This document shows, one piece after another, positions 9,221 to 18,844 of a stretch of 64,000 nt of DNA. Below the pieces are notes generated by a model that was not told where the DNA came from, made no database searches, and worked only from the letters and a program-made list of their open reading frames with translations. Source of the stretch: Kineococcus sp. NBC_00420 (GTDB lineage Bacteria > Actinomycetota > Actinomycetes > Actinomycetales > Kineococcaceae); NCBI RefSeq assembly GCF_036021035.1, contig NZ_CP107930.1:1178001-1242000 (forward strand). The letters run 5' to 3'. The position numbers and the translations under genes were made by a program. How positions within the stretch are numbered: position 1 is the first letter of the stretch; each line of letters begins with the position of its first letter.

Positions 9221-9565
9221 GAAGGTCCTTCCCCCTCGTCGGAGCGACTGACCTGCAGAGCCGGCCGAACCGGGTCCGGGGTGTCGCGATGACTGCCCGA
9301 TCGGGCAGGAATGGGAATCCACGGTCGCGCGGAGGGGCGCACATCAGACGTGGAGACGCGCTCGAGAGCAGGGAGGAGATGAAACTGCAGACGACCCGAC
9401 AACGAGGTGCGAAGTGGGTACGACTCCAGTGCCCTGCCCGTGAGTGCTGTCCACGACTCTAACACCGTGGGGCCGCCGGACGTTCCACGTCCCCCGTTCG
9501 GACGCGTCGGCGGGTCGCGCGCACGAAGCGAGCCGGCGCCTGCACCCGTTGTCCCGCAGCGCGTC
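9221..9565 (-). promoter_or_regulatory. rho leader and candidate promoter region
   Basis: This 345-base gap holds no gene I can support. On the minus strand GGAAC (complement of 9482-9486) is followed by 18 bases and GTT (9461-9463), resembling ECF-sigma promoters. The overlapping TAGAGT (9456-9461) could instead be a sigma-A -10 box. GGACGT and ACGTCC (9478-9483 and 9487-9492) form an inverted repeat over the GGAAC. The implied rho leader is about 235 bases, long enough for autoregulation. No clear terminator after thrB is seen. Confidence 0.3.
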
Positions 9566-10558
9566 TCAGTCTTCGCGCCACTGCACGCCGCACTGGTGCA
9601 CGGGGCGGTCGTGCACGTCCCAGCCTCCCCGCGACGCCGCGATGCGCTCGACGTCGGCCACCCGGTCGGCCGTCGTCAACGTCAACGCGCTGGGTCCGGC
9701 CCCGGAGACGACGGCCGCCAGTCCCTCGGCGCGCAGGGTGGCGAGGAGCTCGGCGGTGCGCGGCATCGCGGGTGCGCGCTGCGCCTGGTGCAGGCGTTCC
9801 TCGGTCGCGTCGAAGAGCAGCGACGGGTCCGAGGTCAGGGCGTGCACCAGCAACCCCGCACGACCCGCGGTCAGCGCGGCGTCGGCGTGCGGCACCGTCG
9901 CGGGCAGCAGCGCCCGGGCCCGCGACGTCGCGAGCTCCTCGGCGGGCACGCAGACCACGGCCCGCACGTCGGGGTGCACGGGCAGGCGGACCGAGGAGAC
10001 GGCGTCCGGGTGCGTCGGGTCCTCACCCCGCGTCCAGGCGATGGTGAACCCGCCGTGCACGGCGGGAGCGGCGTTGTCGGGGTGTCCCTCGCGGCGCGTC
10101 GACTCGGTCAGCAACCGCTGCCGGGTCTGGACGTCGCTCTCCTGCACGACCCCGGCGGCGCGCAGCAGGGCGCGGGCCGCGGCGAGGCCGGCGACGATCG
10201 CCGAGGCCGACGAGCCCAGACCCCGACCGTGCGGGATCACGTTGCGGCAGAGCAGGTCCAGTCCGGGAGCGGAGAAGCCGGCGGCGGCCAGCTCCTCGAG
10301 CAGGACCCGCGCCACCAGGTGCCGGCCGTCGGTGGGCAGGGCCTCGGCGCCCTGCCCCTCGACGCGCACCCGGACCCCGGGGGACCCCACCTCGGCGCGC
10401 ACCTCGTCGCACAGGTCCAGGGCCAGGCCGAACGCGTCGAAGCCGGGGCCCAGGTTCGCGCTGGTGGCCGGGACCTCGACGAGGACGGCCGTCCCCACCG
10501 GCAACGGGGTGAGCGCACGCGTCCGGGTGGGGACGGACACCCGCCGGGAGGTCGACAC
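9566..10558 (-). CDS. thrB: Homoserine kinase
   Basis: About 330 residues; phosphorylates homoserine to O-phosphohomoserine for threonine synthesis. A GHMP kinase: PATSANLGPGFD near the start, the ATP-binding loop PHGRGLGSSASA in the middle, and GAGPSAL near the end. It is the last gene of argS-lysA-hom-thrC-thrB. GTG at 10558, eight bases past the thrC stop, is favoured by operon spacing but has no good ribosome site; GTG at 10540 is possible. Confidence 0.92.
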   Translation of the reverse strand: MSTSRRVSVPTRTRALTPLPVGTAVLVEVPATSANLGPGFDAFGLALDLCDEVRAEVGSPGVRVRVEGQGAEALPTDGRHLVARVLLEELAAAGFSAPGLDLLCRNVIPHGRGLGSSASAIVAGLAAARALLRAAGVVQESDVQTRQRLLTESTRREGHPDNAAPAVHGGFTIAWTRGEDPTHPDAVSSVRLPVHPDVRAVVCVPAEELATSRARALLPATVPHADAALTAGRAGLLVHALTSDPSLLFDATEERLHQAQRAPAMPRTAELLATLRAEGLAAVVSGAGPSALTLTTADRVADVERIAASRGGWDVHDRPVHQCGVQWRED

Positions 10559-10566
10559 CCGCGCGC

Positions 10567-11658
10567 TCAGACGTCCAGGCCCATGGCCCGGGCGATGGTG
10601 ACGGCGTCCGGCTGCACCCGGACCGGCTGCACGGCGTGCCGCTTGCCGTCGGCACCCTCGCCGGCGAGCTCGAGGGCCCACTGGGGGTCCTTCAGGCCGT
10701 GCCCGGTGACGGTGATCACGATGGTCTGGTCCGGCTCGACCTCGCCGGCCTCGATCGCGGCGAGCAGGCCGGCGACACCGGCGGCGGACGCCGGCTCGAC
10801 GAACACGCCTTCGCGGGCCGAGAGCCAGCGGTGCGCGGCGAGGATCTGGTCGTCGGTGACGGCGCCGATGCGCCCGCCGGAGCTGTCGCGGGCGGTGGTC
10901 GCCCCCGTCCAGGACGCGGGGTGACCGATGCGGATCGCGGTCGCGATCGTCTCGGGCTCGTCGACGGGGTGACCGTTGACGATCGGCGCGGCGCCGGCGG
11001 CCTGGAAGCCCCACATCTTCGGGGTCTTCGTGGCGATGCCGTCGGCGGCGTACTCGGTGTAGCCCTTCCAGTACGCCGTGATGTTGCCGGCGTTGCCGAC
11101 GGGCAGCACGTGGATGTCCGGGGCGTCACCCAGGACGTCGACGACCTCGAAGGCGCCGGTCTTCTGCCCCTCGATGCGGTACGGGTTGACCGAGTTCACC
11201 AGCTCGACGGGGTAGGCCTCGGCGAGCTTGCGGGCCTGGGTCAGGCACTCGTCGAAGTTGCCGTCCACCTGCAGCAGGGTCGCTCCGTGGGCCACGGCCT
11301 GCGAGAGCTTGCCCAGGGCGATCTTGCCGTCCGGCACGAGCACGGCGCAGCGGATGCCCGCGGCGACGGCGTAGGCCGCCGCCGAGGCGGAGGTGTTGCC
11401 GGTGGAGGCGCAGACGACGACCTCGGCCCCGAGCTCCTTGGCCCGGGTCATGGCCATCGTCATGCCGCGGTCCTTGAAGGAACCCGTCGGGTTGCAGCCC
11501 TCGACCTTGAGGTAGACCCGGCCCTTGGCCTTCTCCGACAGCACCAACGCCTGCACGAGCGGTGTGCCGCCCTCGCCGAGGGTGACCACCGGGGTCGAGT
11601 CGGTCACCGGCAACCGGTCCCGGTACTCCTCGATCAGACCCCGCCACACGTGCGCCAT
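10567..11658 (-). CDS. thrC: Threonine synthase
   Basis: A 363-residue PLP enzyme that converts O-phosphohomoserine to threonine and phosphate. The Schiff-base lysine is K62 in TGSFKDRG; the phosphate-binding loop GNAGN is present near the middle. ATG overlaps the hom stop by one base (TGATG), so translation is coupled. The short, single-domain form is the usual actinobacterial type. Confidence 0.95.
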   Translation of the reverse strand: MAHVWRGLIEEYRDRLPVTDSTPVVTLGEGGTPLVQALVLSEKAKGRVYLKVEGCNPTGSFKDRGMTMAMTRAKELGAEVVVCASTGNTSASAAAYAVAAGIRCAVLVPDGKIALGKLSQAVAHGATLLQVDGNFDECLTQARKLAEAYPVELVNSVNPYRIEGQKTGAFEVVDVLGDAPDIHVLPVGNAGNITAYWKGYTEYAADGIATKTPKMWGFQAAGAAPIVNGHPVDEPETIATAIRIGHPASWTGATTARDSSGGRIGAVTDDQILAAHRWLSAREGVFVEPASAAGVAGLLAAIEAGEVEPDQTIVITVTGHGLKDPQWALELAGEGADGKRHAVQPVRVQPDAVTIARAMGLDV

Positions 11659-12965
11659 CAGGCGTCCCCTCCTTCGACCCGCAGCACGCCGGCCACGGAG
11701 TCCACGATGTCCAGCTGCTCGAGCTCGTCGACGGTCGTCGACAGGGCGGCGTCGGGTGCGCTGTGCGTCACCACGACCAGGACGGCACGACCACCGTCCT
11801 CGGTGGGCACCTGGCGCTGCTGCACGGCCTCGATGGAGACGTCGTGCTTGGCGAAGACGCCGGCCACCTGGGCCAGGACGCCCGGCTTGTCGGCCACGTC
11901 GAGGCGCACGTGGTAGCGGGTCACGGTCTCGGACATCGGCTGCACGGGGAGCTGGGCGTAGGCCGACTCCCCCGGCCCGCGACCCCCGACGACCTTGTGC
12001 CGCGCCACGGCGACGACGTCGCCCATGACCGCGCTGGCGGTGGGCTGACCCCCCGCGCCGGGCCCGTAGAACATCAGCTGACCGGCGGACTCGGCCTCGA
12101 CGTAGACGGCGTTGAACGCGCCGCGCACGCCGGCGAGCTGGTGTCCGCGCGGCAGCATCGCCGGGTGCACGCGCACCGAGACGGCCTCGTTGCCCTCGGC
12201 GTCGACGCCGCGTTCGCAGATGGCCAGCAGCTTCACGACGCAGCCCTGGAGCTGGGCGGCCCGCACGTCGGCGGCGCTGACCTCGGTGATCCCCTCGCGG
12301 TGGACGTCGTCGAGGCTGACGCGGGTGTGGAAGGCCAGCGAGGCCAGGATGGCGGCCTTGGCGGCCGCGTCGAAGCCCTCGACGTCGGCGGTCGGGTCGG
12401 CCTCGGCGTACCCCAGGGCCTGCGCCTGCTCGACGGCCTCGGCGAAGCCCATGCCGGTGGTGTCCATCTGGTCCAGGACGTAGTTCGTCGTCCCGTTGAC
12501 GATGCCGAGCACGCGGGTCACGCGGTCGCCCGCGAGCGACTCCTTCATCGGGCGCAGCAGCGGGATCGCCCCGGCGACGGAGGCCTCGTAGTAGAGGTCG
12601 ACGCCGTTCTTCGCCGCCGCCTCGTACAGCGTGGGGCCGTCGGCGGCGAGCAGCGCCTTGTTGGCCGTGACGACCGAGGCGCCGTGCTCCATGGCGCGCA
12701 GGATGAGCCCGCGGGCGGGTTCGATCCCGCCGATGACCTCGATGACGACGTCGGCGCGGGTGACGAGTTCCTCCGCGTCGGTCGTGAACAACGACGGGTC
12801 GATGGGCAGACCGCGGTCACGGCCGAGGCGGCGCACCGCGATCCCGACCAGCTCCAGCGGTGCCCCGACGCGCGACGCGAGTTCGGCGGACTGCGTGCTC
12901 AGCAGTCGCGCGACCTCGGTGCCCACGACACCGCACCCGAGCAGCGCGACCTTCACCGGCTCCAC
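11658..12965 (-). CDS. hom: Homoserine dehydrogenase with ACT domain
   Basis: About 435 residues; reduces aspartate semialdehyde to homoserine with NAD(P)H, the branch point toward threonine and methionine. The Rossmann motif GCGVVG is at residues 10-15, and [11 protein letters not shown] and GYAEADPT mark the catalytic domain. The last ~85 residues form an ACT domain ([19 protein letters not shown]), so feedback inhibition by threonine is expected. GTG at 12965 has GAGGGG nine bases upstream and gives the family length; GTG at 13007 has no proper ribosome-site spacing. Confidence 0.94.
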   Translation of the reverse strand: MEPVKVALLGCGVVGTEVARLLSTQSAELASRVGAPLELVGIAVRRLGRDRGLPIDPSLFTTDAEELVTRADVVIEVIGGIEPARGLILRAMEHGASVVTANKALLAADGPTLYEAAAKNGVDLYYEASVAGAIPLLRPMKESLAGDRVTRVLGIVNGTTNYVLDQMDTTGMGFAEAVEQAQALGYAEADPTADVEGFDAAAKAAILASLAFHTRVSLDDVHREGITEVSAADVRAAQLQGCVVKLLAICERGVDAEGNEAVSVRVHPAMLPRGHQLAGVRGAFNAVYVEAESAGQLMFYGPGAGGQPTASAVMGDVVAVARHKVVGGRGPGESAYAQLPVQPMSETVTRYHVRLDVADKPGVLAQVAGVFAKHDVSIEAVQQRQVPTEDGGRAVLVVVTHSAPDAALSTTVDELEQLDIVDSVAGVLRVEGGDA

Positions 12966-13049
12966 CGCAGCAGTCCCCTCAGTTCGTCCAGCACGTTCCG
13001 GCCCCACCCTCTCACCTGCGCCGGACCGGGCGGTCCGGGCGACCGCCGC

Positions 13050-14441
13050 TCACCCGGCATCGAGCGCGAGCAGGTCCTCGGGCGTCTCGCGGCGCACCAG
13101 GACCTTCGCGGCCCCGTCGCGCACGGCCACGACCGCCGGGCGGGGCACCTGGTTGTAGTTGCTGGCCATGCTCCGGCAGTAGGCCCCGGTGCCGGGGACC
13201 GCGAGCAGGTCCCCCGCCGTGGTGTCCTCGGGGAGGAACTCGTCCCGCACGACGACGTCGCCGCTCTCGCAGTGCTTCCCGACGACGCGCGACAGCACGC
13301 CCGTGGCGGTGGAGGCGCGCGAGGCGACGGTCGCGGAGTAGTCCGCGTCGTAGAGCGCGGTGCGGATGTTGTCGCTCATGCCGCCGTCCACGGAGACGTA
13401 GCGACGACGGGTGCCGCCCTCGAGCTCGACCTCCTTGGTCGTGCCGACCTCGTAGAGGGTGAACGTGCTCGGCGCCGCGATCGCGCGACCGGGTTCGACC
13501 GAGACGCGCGGGACGGCGATGCCCTGCACGAGGCACTCGCGGGCGACGATCTCGGCGAGGCGGCCGGCGATCTCCACCGGCTGCAGCGGTTTGTCCTCGG
13601 AGGTGTAGGCCACCCCGTAGCCGCCACCGAGGTCGATCTCGGGCAGTTCCACCCCGTGGTCGCGTTCGACCTTCTGGTGCAGTTCGAGCAGTCGACGGGC
13701 CGAGACCTCGAACCCGCCCATGTCGAAGATCTGCGAGCCGATGTGGCTGTGCAGACCCAGCAGGTGCAGCTCCGGACGGGCCAGGATCTTCGCGACCGCG
13801 GCCTCGGCCCGGCCCGAGGCCAGCGACAACCCGAACTTCTGGTCCTCGTGGGCGGTCGCGATGTAGGAGTGCGTGTGCGCCTCCACCCCGACCGTGATGC
13901 GCAGCATGACGGGCGCGACGACACCGCGCTCGCGGGCCATCTCGGCCACGAGGTCGATCTCGGCGAGGGAGTCGAGGACGATGCGCCCCACGCCGGCCTC
14001 GAGCGCGGCGGAGATCTCGGCGCGCGACTTGTTGTTGCCGTGCAACGCGATCCGGCCGGGCAGGATCCCGCCCCGGAGGCCGAGGTCCAGCTCTCCGGCG
14101 GAGGCGGCGTCGAGGTGCAGCCCGTCCTCGGCGATCCAGCGGGCGATGCCCGTCGCGATGAACGCCTTCGAGGCGTAGTAGACGTCGGCACCGCCGCAGA
14201 GGTCGGCGAAGGCGTCGGCGAAGGCGTCGCGGAAGGCGACCGCCCGGGAGCGGAAGTCGAGTTCGTCGACCACGTAGAGCGGCGTCCCGTAGGTCCGGGC
14301 GAGGTCACCGACCGCGGTGCCCCCCACGTGCAGGGTCCCCGCCTCGTCGCGGCCGACGGTGCGCGCCCACAGCTGCGGGAGCAGTTCGTTGACGTCCGCG
14401 GGCGGCGTGAGCCAGGCCGGGACGACGGCGATGTTCGCCAC
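13050..14441 (-). CDS. lysA: Diaminopimelate decarboxylase
   Basis: A 463-residue fold-type III PLP enzyme that makes lysine from meso-diaminopimelate. The PLP lysine is K92 in YYASKAF; HSHIGSQI, the GGGYG glycine loop and EPGR are the other cofactor motifs, and CESGDV supplies the cysteine of the partner subunit. The GTG start has an ideal GGGGAGGA site five bases upstream. It begins 14 bases after argS, the argS-lysA pairing common in actinobacteria. Confidence 0.95.
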   Translation of the reverse strand: MANIAVVPAWLTPPADVNELLPQLWARTVGRDEAGTLHVGGTAVGDLARTYGTPLYVVDELDFRSRAVAFRDAFADAFADLCGGADVYYASKAFIATGIARWIAEDGLHLDAASAGELDLGLRGGILPGRIALHGNNKSRAEISAALEAGVGRIVLDSLAEIDLVAEMARERGVVAPVMLRITVGVEAHTHSYIATAHEDQKFGLSLASGRAEAAVAKILARPELHLLGLHSHIGSQIFDMGGFEVSARRLLELHQKVERDHGVELPEIDLGGGYGVAYTSEDKPLQPVEIAGRLAEIVARECLVQGIAVPRVSVEPGRAIAAPSTFTLYEVGTTKEVELEGGTRRRYVSVDGGMSDNIRTALYDADYSATVASRASTATGVLSRVVGKHCESGDVVVRDEFLPEDTTAGDLLAVPGTGAYCRSMASNYNQVPRPAVVAVRDGAAKVLVRRETPEDLLALDAG

Positions 14442-14455
14442 TCAGATCCTCCCCA

Positions 14456-16120
14456 TCACATGCGGTCCGGCGCCGAGACACCGAGCAGGGTGAGGCCGTT
14501 GGCCAGCACCTGCCGGGTGGCGTCGTTGAGCCACAACCGCGTCCGGTGGACGTCGGTGACCTCTTCGTCGGCGCGCGGGGTCACCCGGCACGCGTCGTAG
14601 AACTTGTGGAACCGACCGGCGAGCTCCTCGAGGTAGCGCGCGACCCGGTGCGGTTCGCGCAGCTCCCCCGCCCGGGCGACCACGGCGGGGAACTCCGCGA
14701 GGGCGGCCAGCAGCAGGGACTCGGTCTCGTCGGTCAGCAGCGAGGGCTCGAAGGCGTCCTCGCGACGCACCCCGGCGGTGGCCGCGTTGACCGCGACGTT
14801 GGCCGTCCGGGCGTGAGCGTACTGGACGTAGAAGACCGGGTTGTCGTTGCTGCGCCTCGTCAGGACGTCGAGGTCGATGTCGATGCTGGAGTCCACGCTG
14901 GAACGCACCAGCGAGTAGCGCGCGGCGTCGACGCCGACGACCTCGACGAGGTCCTCCATCGTCACCACGGTCCCCGCCCGCTTGCTCATCCGCAGCGGGA
15001 CGCCGTCCTTGACGAGGTTCACCATCTGGCCGATGAGGATCTCGAGGTTGACGCCCGGGGTGTCCCCGAACGCGGCGCACATCGCCATCATCCGGTTGAC
15101 GTAGCCGTGGTGGTCGGCGCCGAGCATGATCACGCAGCGGTCGAACCCGCGCTCGCGCTTGTCGAGGTAGTAGGCGAGGTCCCCGGAGATGTAGGCCGGG
15201 TTGCCGTCGCTCTTGAGGACGACACGGTCCTTGTCGTCGCCGAAGTCGCTGGTGCGCAACCAGGTCGCACCGTCGGACTCGTAGATTCGGCCGAGGTCGC
15301 GCAGCTTCTGCACGGCGCGGTCGACGGCACCGGAGGCGTGCAGGGAGTCCTCGTGGAAGTACACGTCGAACTCGACGCCGAACTCGGCCAGGCTCGCCCG
15401 GATCTCGGCGAACATCAGCTCCACGCCCTCGCGGCGGAAGGTCTCCTGCTGCTCCTCGCGCGGGAGGTCCATCGTCCCCGGCACCTTCGCCACCACCGCG
15501 GCGGCGATGTCGGAGATGTAGCCGCCGCCGTAGCCGTCCTCGGGAGCCGGTTCGCCGTTGGCGCGGGCCAGCAGTGAGCGGGCGAAGCGGTCGATCTGGG
15601 CGCCGTGGTCGTTGAAGTAGTACTCGCGGGTGACGGTCGCGCCGGCGGCCTCGAGGACGCGGGCCAGGGAGTCGCCGACCGCGGCCCACCGGGTCCCGCC
15701 GAGGTGGATGGGGCCCGTCGGGTTCGCGGAGACGAACTCGAGGTTGATCCGCTCCCCGCTCGGGGTGGCGGCCCGACCGAAGGCCGCACCGGCGGTCACG
15801 ACGCCGCGGGCCAGTTCCCCGGCGGCCGCGGCGTCGAGGGTGATGTTGAGGAAGCCCGGGCCGGCGATGTCGACGGCCTTGACGCCCTCGACGGTGAGCA
15901 GTCGCTGCTGGACCAGCGTGGCGACGTCGCGCGGGGGCACGCCGGCCTTCTTGGCCAGCTGCAGGGCGACGCTGGTGGCCCAGTCCCCGTGGTCGCGGTT
16001 CTTCGGACGCTCCACGCGGACCTCGGCCGGCACGTCGGCGGGGTCGAGGGACAGCTCTCCGGCGGTCACGGCCGCGGTCAGGGCGTCCCTCAGGGCAGCT
16101 GAGAGCTCGGCGGGAGTCAC
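14456..16120 (-). CDS. argS: Arginyl-tRNA synthetase
   Basis: A 554-residue class I synthetase. [11 protein letters not shown] carries the HIGH signature (here HLGG) and LRMSKRAGT the KMSKS signature. The amino-terminal Arg_tRNA_synt_N domain (about 1-95) and the carboxyl-terminal anticodon-binding helices (DALR domain) are present. GTG at 16120 fits the family start, though the ribosome site is weak. It heads the argS-lysA-hom-thrC-thrB operon and diverges from a tRNA-Arg gene about 110 bases away; the regulatory meaning of that closeness is unknown. Confidence 0.95.
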   Translation of the reverse strand: MTPAELSAALRDALTAAVTAGELSLDPADVPAEVRVERPKNRDHGDWATSVALQLAKKAGVPPRDVATLVQQRLLTVEGVKAVDIAGPGFLNITLDAAAAGELARGVVTAGAAFGRAATPSGERINLEFVSANPTGPIHLGGTRWAAVGDSLARVLEAAGATVTREYYFNDHGAQIDRFARSLLARANGEPAPEDGYGGGYISDIAAAVVAKVPGTMDLPREEQQETFRREGVELMFAEIRASLAEFGVEFDVYFHEDSLHASGAVDRAVQKLRDLGRIYESDGATWLRTSDFGDDKDRVVLKSDGNPAYISGDLAYYLDKRERGFDRCVIMLGADHHGYVNRMMAMCAAFGDTPGVNLEILIGQMVNLVKDGVPLRMSKRAGTVVTMEDLVEVVGVDAARYSLVRSSVDSSIDIDLDVLTRRSNDNPVFYVQYAHARTANVAVNAATAGVRREDAFEPSLLTDETESLLLAALAEFPAVVARAGELREPHRVARYLEELAGRFHKFYDACRVTPRADEEVTDVHRTRLWLNDATRQVLANGLTLLGVSAPDRM

Positions 16121-16227
16121 GAAGGACAAGCCTACCGGCGTGCGAGCTCGCTCCCGTCCTCCCGTTCGGCGCAGCGGGTGGTCGGAACGAGCGCGTGGGC
16201 GCTGGTAGTGTCTCCATCGCACCGCGG

Positions 16228-16299
16228 GCCCCCGTAGCTCAGCGGATAGAGCATCGCCCTCCGGAGGCGTGTGCGCAGGTTCGAGTCCTGCCGGGGGCA
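16228..16299 (+). tRNA. tRNA-Arg (anticodon CCG)
   Basis: A full cloverleaf can be drawn: acceptor GCCCCCG/CGGGGGC, D stem GCTC/GAGC, anticodon loop CTCCGGA with anticodon CCG (16261-16263), T stem GCAGG/CCTGC with loop TTCGAGT, and discriminator A. CCA is not encoded. The first anticodon-stem pair is a T-T mismatch. It reads CGG, a common arginine codon here. TAGTGT at 16206-16211 may be its -10 box. Confidence 0.95.
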
Positions 16300-16306
16300 C
16301 AGCAGC

Positions 16307-16338
16307 AGAGGACCTCGCACTGACGTGCGGGGTCCTCT
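16307..16338 (+). terminator. Terminator after tRNA-Arg
   Basis: A 14-bp stem (16307-16320 with 16325-16338, one G-T wobble) closed by the loop TGAC and followed by a modestly T-rich stretch (TCGTCGTTCT). It begins eight bases after the tRNA. Confidence 0.85.
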
Positions 16339-16429
16339 TCGTCGTTCTGGCGTCGTTCCGGCCGCCGAGCCGGTCGTGTCGGAGCTCCGTGCTCGGATGC
16401 CTCCCCGGGTCGAGGGAGAGGATGCGCGG

Positions 16430-17119
16430 GTGGACGTGAGGGACGCGGTGGCGGTGGCCGAAGGGCTGCTCGACGAGCACGGACTGACGGGCTGGAGCGT
16501 CGTGCTGGACCGCGCGAAGACGCGGGCGGGGGTGTGCCGGGCGGACCGGCGCGAGATCTGGCTGAGCGCGCCGCTGACCGCGCTGCACTCGCCCGAGGAG
16601 GTCCGGGACACGATCCTGCACGAGATCGCGCACGCCCTGGTGGGCCCGCGCCACGGTCACGACGCGGTGTGGCGGGCGACGGCCCGACGCATCGGCTGCT
16701 CGGCCCGGCGACTGTCCTCCGCGCCCCGGCCCGACGGCCCCTGGTCGGGGACCTGCCCGGCGGGACACGTCGTGACCCGCCACCAGCGGCCGAGCCGGGT
16801 GGTCGCGTGCGGGAGGTGCGCGGGGGGATTCGACCCGGCCAACGTGCTGCGCTGGAGCCACCGCGGCCGCGAGGTCCCGCTGACGGAGATGACGCCCGGC
16901 TACCGGCAGGAGTGGGCCCGTCTGCAGTCCGGTCCTTCCGGAGTCTTTGCGCCCCAGCACCTGCCGGTGGGTGCCGTGGTACGGGTCGGCGGCGCCGGGC
17001 GGTTCGCCGGAGCCACCGGCCGCATCGTGAAGCTCGGTCGGACGCGTTACCACGTCCAGGTCGGAGGCGGCGTGCTCACCGTCCCGTTCCCGCTGGCGCA
17101 GCCGGTGCGGGGACGGTGA
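16430..17119 (+). CDS. SprT-like zinc-metalloprotease domain protein
   Basis: About 229 residues. The SprT-like core holds HEIAH (64-68) followed by a GHDAVW stretch that supplies the third histidine. A zinc-ribbon-like segment then appears (CPAGH and CGRC), and the last ~70 residues form a basic, beta-rich tail with VGAVVRVGG, reminiscent of a KOW-type nucleic-acid module. Such proteins are related to Spartan/SprT proteases that digest DNA-crosslinked proteins, but the bacterial role is unproven. GTG at 16430 has GGGAGAGG eight bases upstream; an ATG at 16397 has none. Confidence 0.75.
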   Translation: MDVRDAVAVAEGLLDEHGLTGWSVVLDRAKTRAGVCRADRREIWLSAPLTALHSPEEVRDTILHEIAHALVGPRHGHDAVWRATARRIGCSARRLSSAPRPDGPWSGTCPAGHVVTRHQRPSRVVACGRCAGGFDPANVLRWSHRGREVPLTEMTPGYRQEWARLQSGPSGVFAPQHLPVGAVVRVGGAGRFAGATGRIVKLGRTRYHVQVGGGVLTVPFPLAQPVRGR

Positions 17120-17128
17120 GGGAGGGGG

Positions 17129-17629
17129 TCAGGCGGGGAGCTGGGCCTCGACGGCGGAACGCAGCGCGGCGTCCTCCGGCGTGGTCCGCGAGCGGAACCG
17201 ACCCACGACCTCACCCGCGGGCGAGACGAGGAACTTCTCGAAGTTCCAGGCCACGTCGCCGGCCGCACCCTCGGCGTCCGCGGTGTCGACCAGCGCGGTG
17301 TAGAGCGCGTCGCGGCCCGGGCCGTTGACCTCGACCTTGCCGGTCATCGGGAAGGTCGTGCCCCAGGTCGCGGAGCAGTACTCCGCGATCTCCTCCTCCG
17401 ACCCGGGCTCCTGGCCCTTGAACTGGTTGCAGGGCACCCCGAGCACGGTGAACCCGCGGTCGCCGTACTCCTTCTGGAGGTTCTCCAGCCCCTCGTACTG
17501 CGGGGTGAAACCACAGCGGGAGGCGACGTTCACGACGAGCACGGCCTTGCCGGCGAACTGGGCGGTGTCGAGCGCACCACCGGTGAGCGAGGTGAGGGGG
17601 GTGTCGAAGGGCGAGGTCGGCGAGGTCAT
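17129..17629 (-). CDS. Glutathione peroxidase-family thiol peroxidase
   Basis: A 166-residue cytosolic peroxidase. The peroxidatic residue is Cys39 (SRCGFTPQY), not selenocysteine. The partners of the catalytic tetrad are visible as Gln (CNQFKGQEPG) and WNF near residue 126. Actinobacteria lack glutathione, so thioredoxin or mycothiol-linked reduction is likely. ATG at 17629 lies six bases after a TACGTT -10 box. It converges with the SprT-like gene. Confidence 0.9.
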   Translation of the reverse strand: MTSPTSPFDTPLTSLTGGALDTAQFAGKAVLVVNVASRCGFTPQYEGLENLQKEYGDRGFTVLGVPCNQFKGQEPGSEEEIAEYCSATWGTTFPMTGKVEVNGPGRDALYTALVDTADAEGAAGDVAWNFEKFLVSPAGEVVGRFRSRTTPEDAALRSAVEAQLPA

Positions 17630-17635
17630 GGCCGG

Positions 17636-17641
17636 AACGTA
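17636..17641 (-). promoter_or_regulatory. -10 box of the peroxidase gene
   Basis: TACGTT on the minus strand ends six bases before the ATG at 17629. With no Shine-Dalgarno site between, the mRNA is probably leaderless. No -35 is evident. Confidence 0.4.
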
Positions 17642-17666
17642 CCCCGCGGCCGGCGGTCGCCGGACC

Positions 17667-18719
17667 TCACCGGCCGGCGAGGACCTCGCGCACGGCCTCG
17701 CGGGCCGCCCGGCTCGCACCGATCGTGCTGGCCGAGGGTCCGTAGCCGACGAGGTGCAGCCGCGGTTCGCGGACCGCGCGCGTGCCGTCGACGAGGATCC
17801 CGCCGCCCGGTTCCCGCAGCTTCAGGGGGCGCAGGTGGTCGACCGCGGGCCGGAACCCGGTGGCCCACAGGATGACGTCGGCGGCCTGCTCGGAGCCGTC
17901 GGCCCAGCGGACCCCGTCGGGGAGGACGCGGGCGAACATGGGGTGGCGCTTGAGGACGCCGCGGTCGCGCAGCGCCGCGACCTCCGGGGTGAGCAGCAAC
18001 CCGGTCGCCGAGACGACCGAACCGGGCGGCTCCCCCGCCGCCACCCGCTGGGCCACGACCTCCACGGCCGCCCGGCGGGCGTCGACGTCGAAGTCGTCGC
18101 GGAAGTCCGGTTCGCGCCGGGTGACCCAGGTCGTGGCGATGCCCAGACCGGAGAGGTCCTCGAGGTGCTGGACGGCGGAGATCCCGCCGCCGACGACGAC
18201 GACGTGCTGCCCCAGGAAGTCCCGTGGGCCGGGGTAGTCGGCGGTGTGCAGCTGCCGGCCGCGGAAGGTCTCGCGCCCGGGGGCGGTGGGCCAGAACGGT
18301 TTCGTCCAGGTGCCGGTGGCGTTGATCACCGCGCGGGCGGCGAAGCTGCCCGCCGTGGAGTCGACGACGAGGCGGGCCCCGGCCGGTCGCACCTCCTGCA
18401 CGGCGACGGGTCGACGGACCGGCTGCCCGAGCCGGAGCTCGTACTCGGCGAAGTAGGCGGGGACGACCTCGCGGGCCGGTGCGGTCGGGTCGACGGCCCC
18501 CAGCGGGAAACCCGGCAGGTCGTGGACGCCGTTGACGCGGTCCATCGTCAGACCGGACCAGCGGTGGCGCCAGGCGCCCCCCGGTTCGTCGTCGGCGTCG
18601 AGGACGACGTAGCCGCGACCCGGGTCGAGCCCGGCCCGGTCGAGGAAGAAGGCGGCCGAGAGACCGCCCTGTCCGGCACCGATGACGACGACGTCGACCG
18701 TCGACAGCGCGGGGCTCAT
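17667..18719 (-). CDS. FAD-dependent NAD(P)-binding monooxygenase-like oxidoreductase
   Basis: A 350-residue two-dinucleotide-binding-domain flavoprotein resembling the CzcO/flavin-containing monooxygenase group. GAGQGG (14-19) binds FAD and a second glycine motif, VVGGGISAV, near 174 binds NADPH; ATGFRPAVDHL near the end is the family's ATG motif. The Baeyer-Villiger fingerprint is not complete, so the substrate and even oxygenation are uncertain. ATG at 18719 is chosen because FAD-fold sequence begins right after it. TACGAT (18757-18762) may be its -10 box. It runs tandem to, and upstream of, the peroxidase. Confidence 0.78.
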   Translation of the reverse strand: MSPALSTVDVVVIGAGQGGLSAAFFLDRAGLDPGRGYVVLDADDEPGGAWRHRWSGLTMDRVNGVHDLPGFPLGAVDPTAPAREVVPAYFAEYELRLGQPVRRPVAVQEVRPAGARLVVDSTAGSFAARAVINATGTWTKPFWPTAPGRETFRGRQLHTADYPGPRDFLGQHVVVVGGGISAVQHLEDLSGLGIATTWVTRREPDFRDDFDVDARRAAVEVVAQRVAAGEPPGSVVSATGLLLTPEVAALRDRGVLKRHPMFARVLPDGVRWADGSEQAADVILWATGFRPAVDHLRPLKLREPGGGILVDGTRAVREPRLHLVGYGPSASTIGASRAAREAVREVLAGR

Positions 18720-18832
18720 GAGCCACCCACCCGGTCTCGAGTCGTCACAGTCAGTGATCGTATGCGCCGGGGCCGGTTCTGCGCTCGCCATCGGCCCGGG
18801 CAGCGGGGCCCGGGCGGGACGAGGGGGTCGAC

Positions 18833-18838
18833 TAGCCT
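18833..18838 (+). promoter_or_regulatory. -10 box of the phosphoribosyltransferase gene
   Basis: TAGCCT ends six bases before the GTG at 18845; no ribosome site is present between them, suggesting a leaderless transcript. Confidence 0.4.
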
Positions 18839-18844
18839 CCCCGG

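Noticed and set aside
12966-13049. Riboswitch or attenuator before hom or lysA
   Set aside because: The hom-lysA gap is 84 bases with no long leader, T-box or lysine-riboswitch features; genes are operonic from argS.
11763-14600. A 945-codon frame antisense to hom and lysA
   Set aside because: Same cause: the sense strand holds two conserved enzymes; the antisense reading is low-complexity.
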